From CAZCTO01 sp964501725 (GTDB lineage: Bacteria; Bacillota; Clostridia; Saccharofermentanales; Saccharofermentanaceae), in assembly GCA_964501725.1 (NCBI GenBank), contig CAZCTO010000013.1, positions 1-64,000 on the forward strand: 64,000 bases of DNA. The letters run 5' to 3'. This document shows positions 8,839-19,000 of this stretch, in pieces (positions within the stretch are counted from its first letter, which is position 1; each line of letters begins with the position of its first letter). The translations under genes and the position numbers were made by a program. The notes below the pieces were generated by a model. It was given only the letters and a program-made list of their open reading frames with translations. It was not told the origin of the DNA and did no database searches.

Positions 8839-8867
8839 AGGATATCATGGCATTTGATAAATTGCAA
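8839..8867 (-). promoter_or_regulatory. Promoter of the zinc-ribbon gene
   Basis: Minus-strand -35 TTGCAA (8867-8862), 17-base spacer, -10 TATCCT (8844-8839). The start site would lie near 8832, about 120 bases before the ATG. An imperfect palindrome, CCATGA to TCATGG (about 8824-8850), overlaps the -10 box and might be an operator. Confidence 0.45.
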
Positions 8868-8898
8868 TAGTTAAGTAAAATATTTCAAAGCTCTTGTC

Positions 8899-10206
8899 TC
8901 AGCGCCTGAAAGCGCTTCTTCCCGGGAAAAACGCGGACTTCCCGAGTTCTTCTTCAATTCGCAAAAGTTGATTATATTTGGTAACCCGATCGGTGCGGGA
9001 AGGGGCGCCGGTTTTAATCTGACCGGCGTTTACGGCGACGGCGAGATCGGCAAGCGTGGTGTCCTCGGTTTCCCCGGATCGATGCGAAACAACGGCGGCC
9101 CAACGGGCGTTCTTTGTCATCTCAATGGCTTCGAGGGTCTCGGTCAGCGAACCGATCTGGTTGAGCTTGATCAGTACGGAGTTGCAGACGGACTCATCGA
9201 TTCCTCTTTGAATTCTCTGCGTGTTCGTGACAAACAGATCATCGCCGACCAGCTGGATACAGGAACCGAGCGCGGCACACAGTTTCCCCCATCCGTCCCA
9301 GTCTTCCTCGCTCATTCCGTCTTCGAGAGAGATAATCGGGTATTTTTCCGACAACTCGACCCAGAAGGCAACCATTTCATCAACGGTCTTATATATTCCG
9401 GCTTTCCAGAAAAGGTAATCGCCCGGGCGACCGGCTTTTCCGGCTTCGTCGAACATCTCGGTGGCGGCGGCGTCAATCGCGATACAGAAATCCTTTCCGG
9501 GAACATATCCGGCGGCCGAAATTGCCTTGACAATATATTCAAGTGCCTGCTCGTCTCCGGAAAAATTGGGCGCGAATCCGCCCTCGTCGCCGACAGCGGT
9601 CGAGAGTCCGTCTTTCTTGAGGAGTTTTTTGAGCGTGTGAAAAACAGTTACACAGGATTCCAGTGCCGCAGAAAACGTCGCGGCTCCGACAGGCACAATC
9701 ATGAATTCCTGGATGTTCAGACTCGAATCGGCGTGCTTGCCGCCGTTCAGAATGTTCATCATCGGAACCGGGAGCGTAGTTGCGTTCACTCCGCCCAGAT
9801 ATCGATAGAGCGGCAGTTGCTTTGACGCAGCGGCTGCTTTAGCGACGGCCAGCGAGACGCCCAATATGGCGTTCGCGCCGAAATTTCCTTTGTTCGGCGT
9901 GCCGTCCGCCTGAATCATCGCCCGGTCGATCGCTTTCTGATCGGTTGCGGGCATTCCCCGGAGCAGATCGGAAATCGGCCCGTTGATGTTGGAAACGGCT
10001 TTGCGTACGCCGGTTCCGAGATATCGGGACGAATCGCCGTCCCGAAGTTCAATTGCCTCGAACGCTCCGGTGGAAGCCCCCGACGGAACGGAGGCTCTGC
10101 CGAATGAACCGTCCGACAGAAAAACATCCGCTTCAATAGTCGGATTGCCGCGGGAATCCAGTATTTCACGGCCGGTGATTTGGGTGATTACGATCGGTTG
10201 CTGCAT
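8899..10206 (-). CDS. eno: Enolase (phosphopyruvate hydratase)
   Basis: A 435-residue enolase, which interconverts 2-phosphoglycerate and phosphoenolpyruvate in glycolysis. The N-terminus ITGREILDSRGNPTIEADV, the loop SGASTGAFEAIELRDGD, GDEGGFAPNF, the Mg-ligand segments SLEDGMSEEDWDGW and VGDDLFVTN, the catalytic-lysine strand LIKLNQIGSLTE and SHRSGETEDTTLADLAVA are all present and intact. Length is normal. AAAGGAGG precedes the ATG. It lies 60 bases downstream of the GH31-like gene on the same strand. No strong separate promoter is obvious in that gap, so the two may be cotranscribed. Confidence 0.98.
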   Translation of the reverse strand: MQQPIVITQITGREILDSRGNPTIEADVFLSDGSFGRASVPSGASTGAFEAIELRDGDSSRYLGTGVRKAVSNINGPISDLLRGMPATDQKAIDRAMIQADGTPNKGNFGANAILGVSLAVAKAAAASKQLPLYRYLGGVNATTLPVPMMNILNGGKHADSSLNIQEFMIVPVGAATFSAALESCVTVFHTLKKLLKKDGLSTAVGDEGGFAPNFSGDEQALEYIVKAISAAGYVPGKDFCIAIDAAATEMFDEAGKAGRPGDYLFWKAGIYKTVDEMVAFWVELSEKYPIISLEDGMSEEDWDGWGKLCAALGSCIQLVGDDLFVTNTQRIQRGIDESVCNSVLIKLNQIGSLTETLEAIEMTKNARWAAVVSHRSGETEDTTLADLAVAVNAGQIKTGAPSRTDRVTKYNQLLRIEEELGKSAFFPGRSAFRR

Positions 10207-10266
10207 AGTGACCTCCTTTTCGTCTGTCCGGGAGCTATCCCGCCTCGCGATTCTGCGCCGGATCTA

Positions 10267-12624
10267 TCAGAGAAGATCGATTTCGATCCGGCCGGCGTTG
10301 AAAACAAACAATGTCCCCCATTCGTTAATTTCGGGGATTCCCTGAGAAGATGACTTAATCCGGAAAATATTGGTGAGAAGCAGACGACACGCGCCCTTGA
10401 GACCCTCGGTCTCGACGATAATCCGTCCGTCTTTCCGCAAAGCCCGAACCGCACCTGATTTGTGAACGTCGCTTGAAAAAACATCCACAGCGGCCTGGCG
10501 ATTCTCAAGGAGTTCGAAAATCGTGATCGTAACGGAATCCATAAAATCATACTCTGCCGCGTCATCATTTTTACCGGTAATGAGAATTGTGTTTTCTCTG
10601 GCCAGAATAGGAAGGGTAAAGTAATCATGCTTCTCATTGCGCCAGACCGGGCCTTCGATACGGTCACGGGTGAGTATGTTGGTCCATGTCCCCTTCGGCA
10701 CATAATAGCGCACCGTACCGGCTGCATTCATAATCGGCGCGCACAGCAGGGACGGACCGAGCATATACTGGCGATCGAGCCCGTGACAGATTTCATCGTT
10801 CGGAAACTCCAGCATCATCGGGCGGACAACCGGAATACCTATCGTTGAGGCTTCTACGGCTGCGGAGAAAAGATAGGGCATCATCCCGAGCTTCAGACGC
10901 GTGAAAAGCCGTGCCACTTCGACCGCGTCTTCGCCGAACATCCACGGAACCTTGTACTGATTGTTCCCGTGAAGCCTTGAATGAGAGCATAGCAGACCGA
11001 ACTGGAACCAGCGCATATACAAATCCGGGTCACAATCATCCCCGAGTCCGCCGATGTTATTCGCCCAGAATCCGAATCCGGAAAGAGACAAAGACAGACC
11101 GCCGCGCAGAGTCTCAGCCAAAGCGGGGTATGTCGATTGATTTACGTCAGTAATACATGTCGGCAATTTCTGGCTTCCGACGGTTGCGGAGTGTGCAAAC
11201 AGGCAGGCGTTGTTCTTGCCATGACGCTTTTCAAGGACTTCAAAAACGGCTTCGTTCAAGAGAAGCGAGTAGTAATTATGCATGCTTGCCGCGTCGAGCC
11301 CGTTCTTGTAGGAAATGCCCTCCCTACTTGCCGTCTGCCCATAGAAAAGGTCAGCCGTCGGCGCGCATTCGCCTAACGCAGTCTCAAATGTGTCTACGCC
11401 GATCTTAATCAAATCATCAAGTTGCTTCTGAAACCAAGCCTTGGCAACCAGATTGGAAAAATCAATCATGGCCGTCCCGGCTTGCAGGAAATCACTCTGG
11501 AAAACATCGCCGGAACCGGTATTGATGAAATAATTGCCATCAAGGCCTTCTTGGAAAAGCGGTGATTTCTGGCCGATACAAGGGCTCACCCATAAACAGA
11601 CACGAACGCCCCGATCATGGAGCTTCCGAATAAGCGCGGCCGGATCCGGGTAACGATCACGATCCCAAAGAAAACTGGTCCATTCGAAACCCTTCATCCA
11701 GAAGGCATCAAAATGAAAAACAGACAAGGGTATTCCGCGTTCAATCATGCCGTCAACAAAATCAAGAACTGTGTTTTCATCGCTGTCGGGCAAATAGGAT
11801 GTTGAAAGACTCAGTCCGAAAGACCAGGCAGGAGGAAGAGAAGGTTTGCCGACAAGATCGGCGTACAGGCTGATAACATGTTTTGTTGAGTCCCCCGCGA
11901 TGACCAGATACTCCATGGTTTCGCCGGGCACTGAAAACTGCGTCCCGGTCGGGCACTCACCGGCAACTTCATACTCGATTCTGTCGGTGCTGTTTACAAA
12001 AACGCCGTACGTTCTGCTGGAAAGCAAAAAGGGAATGTTTTTAGAAGAACGATCCGCATCTGCACCGTCATCCTCGTTCCACATTGCAATGGACTGCCCG
12101 TTTCGAATGAAGGGGGTAAAATGCTCGCCAAGTCCGTAAATACTCTCACCAACGTCAATATTCAGACGCTCGCGCATGAAACCGTGACCGGATGAATCCG
12201 AAATATATGCCGTGCCTAATCTTCCTGTGGATGTTAGTATACGACCGTTATAAAGAAAAGTAATGCCAAACTCTCCCGACTTGGATACACGGGCCTCCAT
12301 ACTTCCCGAAACAAGAACGTATTCCTCTTCTGTTTCAGCCGAAACCGGAGTAACGGCGCGACTGTTCAGCTGAAAAGCCGCGCTCTTTGCGCGACCGCCT
12401 TTTAAATTAGTCAATCGGACCGCTATTATATTCGGTGAAAGTGACGAAATCCGGACCGTCATCATGCCGCTGCCGAGCGAATCGGATCTGTCAACCTGCT
12501 TCCCGTACGGGGCAAAAAGTGTCATACCTCCGTCGTGTCGCTGCACCTCGATAATTTCCTGCGGATAATGATATTGGAAGCCTTCCTTCGACTGCCGGGT
12601 TGCGTCAGTAAATTTCATAGACAC
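10267..12624 (-). CDS. GH31 alpha-xylosidase-like protein lacking the catalytic Asp
   Basis: A 785-residue protein matching YicI-type alpha-xylosidases along its length: an N-terminal beta-sandwich, the barrel segment FHFDAFWMKGFEW, LRGGLSLSLSGFGFW, SHSRLHG and a C-terminal beta domain. In YicI the nucleophile Asp416 sits in the motif KTDFGE; here the aligned motif is ETALGE with Ala416 (GCG codon at 11379-11377). The acid/base Asp in HWGGD is also displaced: the aligned segment is CITDV, with Val494 at that column and Asp493 beside it. The fold should be intact, but normal retaining hydrolysis looks unlikely. It could be a binding or regulatory pseudoenzyme. AGGAGG-type ribosome site GGAGGTGTCT precedes the ATG. 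Confidence 0.85.
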   Translation of the reverse strand: MSMKFTDATRQSKEGFQYHYPQEIIEVQRHDGGMTLFAPYGKQVDRSDSLGSGMMTVRISSLSPNIIAVRLTNLKGGRAKSAAFQLNSRAVTPVSAETEEEYVLVSGSMEARVSKSGEFGITFLYNGRILTSTGRLGTAYISDSSGHGFMRERLNIDVGESIYGLGEHFTPFIRNGQSIAMWNEDDGADADRSSKNIPFLLSSRTYGVFVNSTDRIEYEVAGECPTGTQFSVPGETMEYLVIAGDSTKHVISLYADLVGKPSLPPAWSFGLSLSTSYLPDSDENTVLDFVDGMIERGIPLSVFHFDAFWMKGFEWTSFLWDRDRYPDPAALIRKLHDRGVRVCLWVSPCIGQKSPLFQEGLDGNYFINTGSGDVFQSDFLQAGTAMIDFSNLVAKAWFQKQLDDLIKIGVDTFETALGECAPTADLFYGQTASREGISYKNGLDAASMHNYYSLLLNEAVFEVLEKRHGKNNACLFAHSATVGSQKLPTCITDVNQSTYPALAETLRGGLSLSLSGFGFWANNIGGLGDDCDPDLYMRWFQFGLLCSHSRLHGNNQYKVPWMFGEDAVEVARLFTRLKLGMMPYLFSAAVEASTIGIPVVRPMMLEFPNDEICHGLDRQYMLGPSLLCAPIMNAAGTVRYYVPKGTWTNILTRDRIEGPVWRNEKHDYFTLPILARENTILITGKNDDAAEYDFMDSVTITIFELLENRQAAVDVFSSDVHKSGAVRALRKDGRIIVETEGLKGACRLLLTNIFRIKSSSQGIPEINEWGTLFVFNAGRIEIDLL

Positions 12625-13001
12625 CTCCGGGAATTTGTTTGACTGCGGTGGTGGTCGACACTATAGATCGCTCCGCAGAAAATTCCTTTATTCATTTTCG
12701 CAGAACGTAACGATAAACGTCAACTGATTTTGCCAATTATTAAGTACAAATATTGTAGAGAATCAAGCTCGAGCAACTGAAAAGGAGGGAAAGCGTTGAC
12801 TATTATTAAAAACATATTAAACAATCTTGAAAGGCTTGCTCTTTTCATATAGTTACAATATTATATGCTATTAGTGGTAATTTTATGTCATTGGTCGCAA
12901 GTTGGATTGACATATGCAGGTCGCTTCATTATTCGTGATTCCGGTCGTCGGACAAGTAGAACGAATTCTAAATTTAACCTGACAAGAAAGGAAACTCGAG
13001 A
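12625..13001. other. Divergent intergenic region before the T7SS locus
   Basis: About 375 AT-rich bases between the GH31-like gene (minus) and the PP2C gene (plus). I see a plausible plus-strand promoter at 12907-12935. A tiny 18-codon reading frame at 12796-12852 starts with TTG behind a very strong AAAGGAGGG. Minus-strand TTGACG (about 12723-12718) could be part of the GH31 promoter, but no good -10 accompanies it. No RNA gene was recognised. Confidence 0.5.
12907..12935 (+). promoter_or_regulatory. Candidate promoter for the T7SS locus
   Basis: Perfect -35 TTGACA (12907-12912), 17-base spacer, -10 TATTCG (12930-12935), about 65 bases before the PP2C start. The -35 is ideal; the -10 matches consensus poorly in its second half. 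Confidence 0.4.
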
Positions 13002-13799
13002 ATGGACGTAATTACTGCTTACCACACAGATGTCGGAACACAGAAAAAAATCAACGAAGACAGCCTTGGCCTTCAGGTTGCAGAGACTGAAATCGGATCA
13101 GTAGTCCTGGCGATCGTATGTGATGGAATGGGCGGACTACAAAGAGGCGAGTTGGCAAGCGCTAACGTTGCCGATGCCTTCAACAAATGGTTTGAGACTG
13201 ATTTTCCGGCACTCATACATGAGCCTGATCTGCGCGAAAAGGTTTTCGCACAATGGGCCGATATAATGAATACACAAAATCAAAAGATTGTAGAATACGG
13301 ATCCTCTAAACACATTGTTTTAGGCACTACGACCTCGGTTCTGTTGTTGATCGGAACGGAACAATACTTGATCGGACATATAGGCGACTCAAGAGTATAC
13401 TGTATCAACGAGTCTATTCGGCAATTAACCGAGGACCAAACCGTTGTCAATGAAGAAATTAAGCGCGGGAATTTAACTCCTGAGGAAGCAGAGAAAGATT
13501 CCCGTCGAAACGTTCTTTTGCAGTGCATTGGCGCTACACCAAGCCTTGTGCCTTCGTTTTCCTTCGGAAGTGTGCAGGAAGGGGATCTGTATTTGCTGTG
13601 TTCGGATGGATTTCGTCATGAAATTTCGCCTAAAGAGATTGCGATGCATTTGAATCCTCGAAAAGTTTCAAGTGAGGCGCAGTTGCAACAGGTACTTCAG
13701 ATGCTCATTGAGCTTAATATTCAACGCGGTGAACGCGATAATATTACCGCACTGGCGATAACATATAAGGGAGAGGTACCTGCTCTTGACAGTATTTAA
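13002..13799 (+). CDS. PP2C-family Ser/Thr protein phosphatase (Stp/PrpC-like)
   Basis: A 265-residue metal-dependent phosphatase that removes phosphate from Ser/Thr residues. All catalytic motifs are present: NEDSLG (about 18-23), CDGMGG (40-45, Asp41 binding metal), HIGDSRVY (about 125), LCSDGFRHE (about 203) and RDNITALAI near the C-terminus. It is cytoplasmic, with no signal or membrane segment. GAAAGGAAACTCGAG precedes the ATG. Its 3' end overlaps the downstream kinase gene by 14 bases, the usual coupling of an opposing PrpC/PrkC pair. Here the pair opens a T7SS locus rather than the more common ribosome-biogenesis cluster, implying that it controls secretion. Confidence 0.95.
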   Translation: MDVITAYHTDVGTQKKINEDSLGLQVAETEIGSVVLAIVCDGMGGLQRGELASANVADAFNKWFETDFPALIHEPDLREKVFAQWADIMNTQNQKIVEYGSSKHIVLGTTTSVLLLIGTEQYLIGHIGDSRVYCINESIRQLTEDQTVVNEEIKRGNLTPEEAEKDSRRNVLLQCIGATPSLVPSFSFGSVQEGDLYLLCSDGFRHEISPKEIAMHLNPRKVSSEAQLQQVLQMLIELNIQRGERDNITALAITYKGEVPALDSI

Positions 13800-15474
13800 T
13801 AAGGTTATTGATGATAAGTATGAAATACTTAAAATGATCGGCCAGGGCGGCATGTCAAAGGTATACCTTGCCATGGACAGACGTCTTAATAAACAATGGG
13901 CGATCAAAGAGGTAACCAAGAATTGCAGAGACAGGAATAATACTCATATCATACAAAGTGCCATGGCAGAAGCAAACATGCTCAAAAAATTGGATCACCC
14001 ATCCCTTCCGCGTATCGTCGACATCATTGAGACCGCGAATCAGATCTATGTTGTTATGGATTATGTTGAAGGTGAGTCGTTAGACAAAGTACTGAGTTTA
14101 TACGCTTCGCAGCCGCAAGAGATGGTAATAGATTGGGCAAAGCAATTATGTCAAGTGCTCCATTACCTTCATTCTTGTAAGCCTCCGATTATCTATCGTG
14201 ACATGAAACCGGCGAATGTTGTTTTACAGCCGAACGGAAACATCAAATTGCTGGATTTTGGCATTGCAAGAGAATATAAAGAGCAGAGAATCGAAGACAC
14301 TGTTTGTCTGGGGACAAAAGGGTATGCCGCTCCGGAGCAATTTGGCGGGAAAGGGCAAACTGACGCTCGAACCGACATATATTGCCTGGGCGTTACGTTA
14401 TATCATCTTGTGACAGGACACAATCCCTGCGAGCCGCCTTATGAGCTTTATCCGATAAGACACTGGAATCCAAACCTTTCCGGGGGCTTAGAGCGAATTA
14501 TTCAGAAATGCACACAACTGAATCCCGAAGATCGATATCAGTCCTGTGCTGAGTTACTTTATGCGCTTGAAAACTACGAAAAATATGACGACACATATCG
14601 AAATAAGCAGAAGAAAAAACTGTCACTTTTTGCTTTGCTTACTGGATTAATGATCATTTTCGTCTGCATTGGGGCTTTTTGTCTCGGAATGAGCACGAGA
14701 ACAAATAACTCGGATTATGAAAATCTCATACAAGTAGCCGAGAAATCAGCTTCCGAATTGGAGGCCGAAGCCCTTTATTCTTCAGCAATCGAGATCAAGC
14801 CGTTTACAACAGACGCTTATCTGGGACTAATAAGTCTATACAAGTCCGATGCGGTTTTTTCGACAACCGAGGAAGACAGCCTGAAAAAGAAAATTAATAA
14901 GAATCTATCCGGGCTTAAAGAATCGCCCGATTACGGAATGCTCTCGTTCGAAATCGGAAAACTTTATTGGTATTACTACGATTACGGGCGAAGTGAAGAA
15001 ACAGACAACCAGATCACGAGAATAAAGAGCTCGATTCAGTGGTTTGAAGATGCAATGGATTTTAGTTCCGAGGATAGTGATTATTACGGGATGGCGACCA
15101 TATATCGTGATATTGGACTCTTTAATCGGGACATCGTAATCAACATTGAGGAAGCATCTGACAGCGGAAAATATGCACCCTATTTCGAACGCATCGTAGA
15201 ATTACTGGAAATGATCAAGAATGACCCGGACGAGAATGAGATCGTTCTTTTAGAGGTCTATAAGCTCGCAATATTCTCAGTTGAAAACTATTCCAGAAAA
15301 TTCAAAGCGGATGGAATAACCATAGATAGCGTTCAACAAGCACTTGAGGACGCGAAGCAAGGTTTGTCATCTGTTCAGGTAACGACCGAAAAAGGAGATA
15401 TCGTGAAAGAGATGTTAAGCAGTAGGTTGGATACTGCACAGATGGCTATTGATAACGCCTATTTAAATTCTTGA
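13786..15474 (+). CDS. Membrane Ser/Thr protein kinase (PrkC-type)
   Basis: A 562-residue protein starting at TTG. The N-terminal Hanks-type kinase domain has the glycine loop GQGGMSKV (19-26), Lys41 in WAIKEV, catalytic YRDMKPAN (Asp139; Tyr replaces the usual His), DFG at 157-159 and AAPEQF. A single membrane helix follows at about 279-303. The roughly 260-residue extracytoplasmic part is helical and TPR-like (SASELEAEALYSSAIEIKPFTTDAYLGLISLY), not the PASTA repeats typical of PrkC, so the sensed signal differs. It lies between the phosphatase and a small membrane protein in the same operon. Likely targets are FHA-associated T7SS proteins encoded downstream. Confidence 0.94.
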   Translation: MTVFNKVIDDKYEILKMIGQGGMSKVYLAMDRRLNKQWAIKEVTKNCRDRNNTHIIQSAMAEANMLKKLDHPSLPRIVDIIETANQIYVVMDYVEGESLDKVLSLYASQPQEMVIDWAKQLCQVLHYLHSCKPPIIYRDMKPANVVLQPNGNIKLLDFGIAREYKEQRIEDTVCLGTKGYAAPEQFGGKGQTDARTDIYCLGVTLYHLVTGHNPCEPPYELYPIRHWNPNLSGGLERIIQKCTQLNPEDRYQSCAELLYALENYEKYDDTYRNKQKKKLSLFALLTGLMIIFVCIGAFCLGMSTRTNNSDYENLIQVAEKSASELEAEALYSSAIEIKPFTTDAYLGLISLYKSDAVFSTTEEDSLKKKINKNLSGLKESPDYGMLSFEIGKLYWYYYDYGRSEETDNQITRIKSSIQWFEDAMDFSSEDSDYYGMATIYRDIGLFNRDIVINIEEASDSGKYAPYFERIVELLEMIKNDPDENEIVLLEVYKLAIFSVENYSRKFKADGITIDSVQQALEDAKQGLSSVQVTTEKGDIVKEMLSSRLDTAQMAIDNAYLNS

Positions 15475-15480
15475 GGAGGT
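15474..15480 (+). promoter_or_regulatory. Ribosome-binding site pointing to an ACG start
   Basis: AGGAGGT overlaps the kinase stop codon and is followed after six bases by ACG (15487). No ATG, GTG or TTG occurs in frame within the next 59 bases, so this site decides the unusual start of the following gene. Confidence 0.6.
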
Positions 15481-15486
15481 AGCAGT

Positions 15487-15990
15487 ACGAGCGCACAAAA
15501 TTGGCAGATTCTATCAATAGTTTGCTTTTCACTTGGAGGCGCTTTTTTGATTGCGGCTGCAGGAGTTTTCTTTCGCTTCAAGATACCAACGATTGTCGGA
15601 GAATTGAGTGGTCTTAGAGCCAACAAGCAAATTAAGAAAATTCGAGAGTCTGCATCACAGACAGCAAGGCCCCCGATGACGACTATTTCGTACAAGGGTC
15701 GGAGCCAGAAACTTGACAGTGGAAAATCTGTTGCCGGCCATAAGACATCGACTAAAATCATCGAATCAGATGTTAACATCGCAACTTCAAAAACCGGAAA
15801 TCCCTATTCTCAAGGCGATGCATCTTCTATGTGTGAGACGCAGTTGTTAGGCACCGGCGATTCAGATGCAAATATGACAACGCTTCTTTCTCCCGGGACA
15901 ATGGTGCTTGGACAATCTGATATTCAGAGTTCTATATTTACTATAGTAAAGTCGGTCCTTGTGGTTCATACGGAAGAACGAATCAAATGA
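15487..15990 (+). CDS. Small membrane protein with TxxL motifs, T7SS-associated
   Basis: If translated from ACG it has 167 residues: a membrane helix at about 6-30 (ILSIVCFSLGGAFLIAAAGV), then RFKIPTIVGELSGLRANKQIKKIR and a Ser/Thr-rich cytoplasmic tail. The first conventional start, TTG at 15547, lies inside the hydrophobic helix and has no ribosome site, so it is unlikely. The tail contains TQLLG (Thr118), TTLLS (Thr131) and TMVLG (Thr138), resembling the pThr-x-x-Leu pattern preferred by some FHA domains. The gene follows the kinase directly and is in the same reading frame, separated only by TGA. Role inferred: a kinase substrate or adaptor. Function not established. Confidence 0.65.
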   Translation, partial: TSAQNWQILSIVCFSLGGAFLIAAAGVFFRFKIPTIVGELSGLRANKQIKKIRESASQTARPPMTTISYKGRSQKLDSGKSVAGHKTSTKIIESDVNIATSKTGNPYSQGDASSMCETQLLGTGDSDANMTTLLSPGTMVLGQSDIQSSIFTIVKSVLVVHTEERIK

Positions 15991-16090
15991 GTTGTTCTTT
16001 CTAAGAATAAGACATTAACGGAATAATTATGGAAAAGAGCCGGGTAAGTAGCATTTGAGATTACCATCGGTATTAGAACAGGAGAGAATG

Positions 16091-19000
16091 ATGAAGACAC
16101 TGAAGAGCGAAATGTTGAGAAAAAGAATAGCGGCCATTATTGTTGGAATAATGTTAATATCGGTTTTCGCTAATTATTGGACGATGGTCGTAGTGGCGGC
16201 ACCGGTTACGCCCTTTACCGTAAAAATACCAAGCGGAATAAGAGGAAGCAGTATCGACGCCGTATTGACCAACACAGTTGATTCATCCGACAAAAGAACC
16301 GTAAGAATGACCGGCGGAAGCGCCACTTTTACGGACTTTGTAGACGATGCAAATTCATATTCGCTTTCGATAACCGGTATGATCGGTTATGAAGATTATG
16401 CCCTGTCTACGATGCCACTTGAAAACGGGGAGTATACGGTTCTTCAAGGTGATTTGGGTGCACTGCCTCAATATACAGTCAGTGGAACACTGGTGGACGA
16501 AAAGGGTAATCCTTACACGACAAACGCTATCGTTAGTTATACCGGCTACGACACCGGTTCGGCTTCATTGAAGAATGGGTACTTTACATTTGATATTTAC
16601 GGCGGACAAGACTATACCATGTCGATCAGTGCAGCGGATGTTCAATATGGAGAAATTGACTTAGGAACTGTCAACGTTACTGCCGATCGTAATTTCGGGG
16701 AGCAAAAACTGGCAATAAGGTCGTTTTTAATTCAGACCACAACCGGCGCGAACGGAAGCATTTCCCCGGAAAACGGGAGTGTGCTTTACAATCAGGATCA
16801 GACGGTTTCGATTACTGCAAATGCAAACTATCGCATTGCATCCCTCACAGTAGACGGAGTCACGGTTACCGGCGCAGTCGGCCTGTCTACATATCTTCGG
16901 TCTTTTAATGATGTCAAAGATATGCACAGCGTATCCGCAACCTTTGCTCCGAATACCGGGGCTGACAATCACGAGACCTATACGGTGACTCTTCCCGATG
17001 GGCTTGATTACGAGAACGCCCAAGTGACGATGAAAGATAGCAGTAATGCTCTAATTGCGCGGACGCAGAGTGTTACAAATGATAATGAAGTAGTGTTTTA
17101 TGATTTTGCGGACTCCAATAAAAACTATACCATCACAATTTCGGGTGTTCCTGGATATAAGGATTATACAACGAATCAGTTCAAGCCGGTTTCAAATGAG
17201 TTCAGTATCAATCTAAACCAGTTTGTTGCACGCCAGACGTATACGGTTTCAGGTAGACTTTGCTATGATTACTGGAATCCCCTTTCCGGCAAAGCACAAG
17301 TGGAGTTGGGGGGGGCCACCTCGGAAATTCAAATTTTTGGCAATGGCTATTTTTCTTTTACTGTCTATGAAGGTCAGAATTACAAAATAACGTTCACGTC
17401 AAGTGACAATAAATATGAGAAAAAAATATATGAGAATCAGCAATTTACAGCAAACCATAATTACGGCGATGTCCAGCTTAAGATAAAGTCTTTTGCCATC
17501 ACAACTTTCTCCGGTGCGAACGGAACGGTAGTTGCGACACCGGGCACCGTGAACTATAGCGGAACCTCTGAAGTAGCGATAACCGCAAATCAGTATTATC
17601 AAATTGCCAAGCTGATCGTTGACGGTGTAGTCATAAGCGAAGCGGCAGGGCAAAAAGCATATACAAAAACATTCAATAACATGCAAAGCACTCATACGGT
17701 AAGCGCGACATTTGTTCCCGAGCAACACAAAATCACGGTCGAAGTTGGCGCGAACGGTGCTGTGACCTGGGATCCGGACAACATTTTTTCAAAAACGGCC
17801 GGATATGCGATTGTCAATGCAGGGGCCAATCCGAGTTTCAAAGCGATTGCCAACGAGAACTGGCATATCGTAAGTATTACGGACACCAAGGACAATGTCA
17901 CAACAAATGTGGACATTACTCCTGCCTGGAATGCGCCTAAAGAGTACACTCACTCGCTTATGAATTTGGATAAAGACCACACGATCGTCGTGAACTTTGA
18001 AATTGACCAATGTAGCGTAGAAATCAAAACTGAGTGGTGGAGCTCTTCGGGGGACAAAAAATCGGAGGACATAGATACTGATTCTTGCGCATACGGCACA
18101 GAATATGCAGTTATCTCTCAGCCGGATGAAGGGTATTATTTCAACCAGGCAACGTTTCAGTTTGACGGCGAAGCTGCCCAGCCTTTTTTGCTCGAGGACA
18201 CCGGAGACTCATATGGCAAAACGTTTTCTGTCCAAAAAAATCTTAAGATCGTAATTGCATACAAAGAGGGCGAGCCTCTTCCCGGAGCAGCGACTCAATA
18301 CTTTGAGTTGTTGAAAGACAATAAATATTTGATCCGAACAGATACCATCAATGGAATGCCTGTTTACGTCTTTCGAAAAGAAGGATGGGTAGTAATTGCA
18401 CCCAAATCTCCATATGTCAGAATTGCCATAAATCAGACTCGAGCCGGCAATATTATCTTTAACGAATCAACAAACATTTTTTCAACGATGATGGTGACAG
18501 AGCAAGAATATACACCCGGTCAACACGCTACTTGGTATTCGATCCCTTTATACCCGATCCAAATCATCATCGACAAAGACAGTCCTGTAGTGGCAGATAT
18601 TGCGACTCCCCCATGGTCCGCGAGTGAAACGATAATCAGTGGAACGGTCAGCGACACCCAGCCCTCTTCCGGTTTGTCGAGGGTAGTGTGGAGCACAAGC
18701 CCTCTAGAAGAAGCTTCCGTATTATCTGAGACAGTAAATATAGTGGACATTGATGCCGCCGGAGGATATTCCTTTACCGTAACCGGCGAGCAAAATCAAA
18801 AGTATTACGTATATGCAATCGATGCAGCGGACAACGTTTCTACGGCGAAGGAAGTTCAAGTCAGAATTGATCAGACCCCGCCGACCATAACAGGGTTCTC
18901 CATTAGCGGTACACAAGATCCTCAAAACTTAAGAAGTATGCTGTTTGGCACTTATTCTAACCAACCGGTAATCTTAAAAATAACCGGATCTGATTCGGGC

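Noticed and set aside
8968..9825. 285-codon plus-strand frame opposite enolase
   Set aside because: Enolase is complete on the other strand; the frame has no start signal or recognisable motif.
15472..15474. TGA between kinase and next gene as selenocysteine or routine readthrough
   Set aside because: Other genes end normally at TGA, no SECIS-like element was evident, and a strong ribosome site for a separate gene overlaps it. Readthrough remains only a minor alternative.
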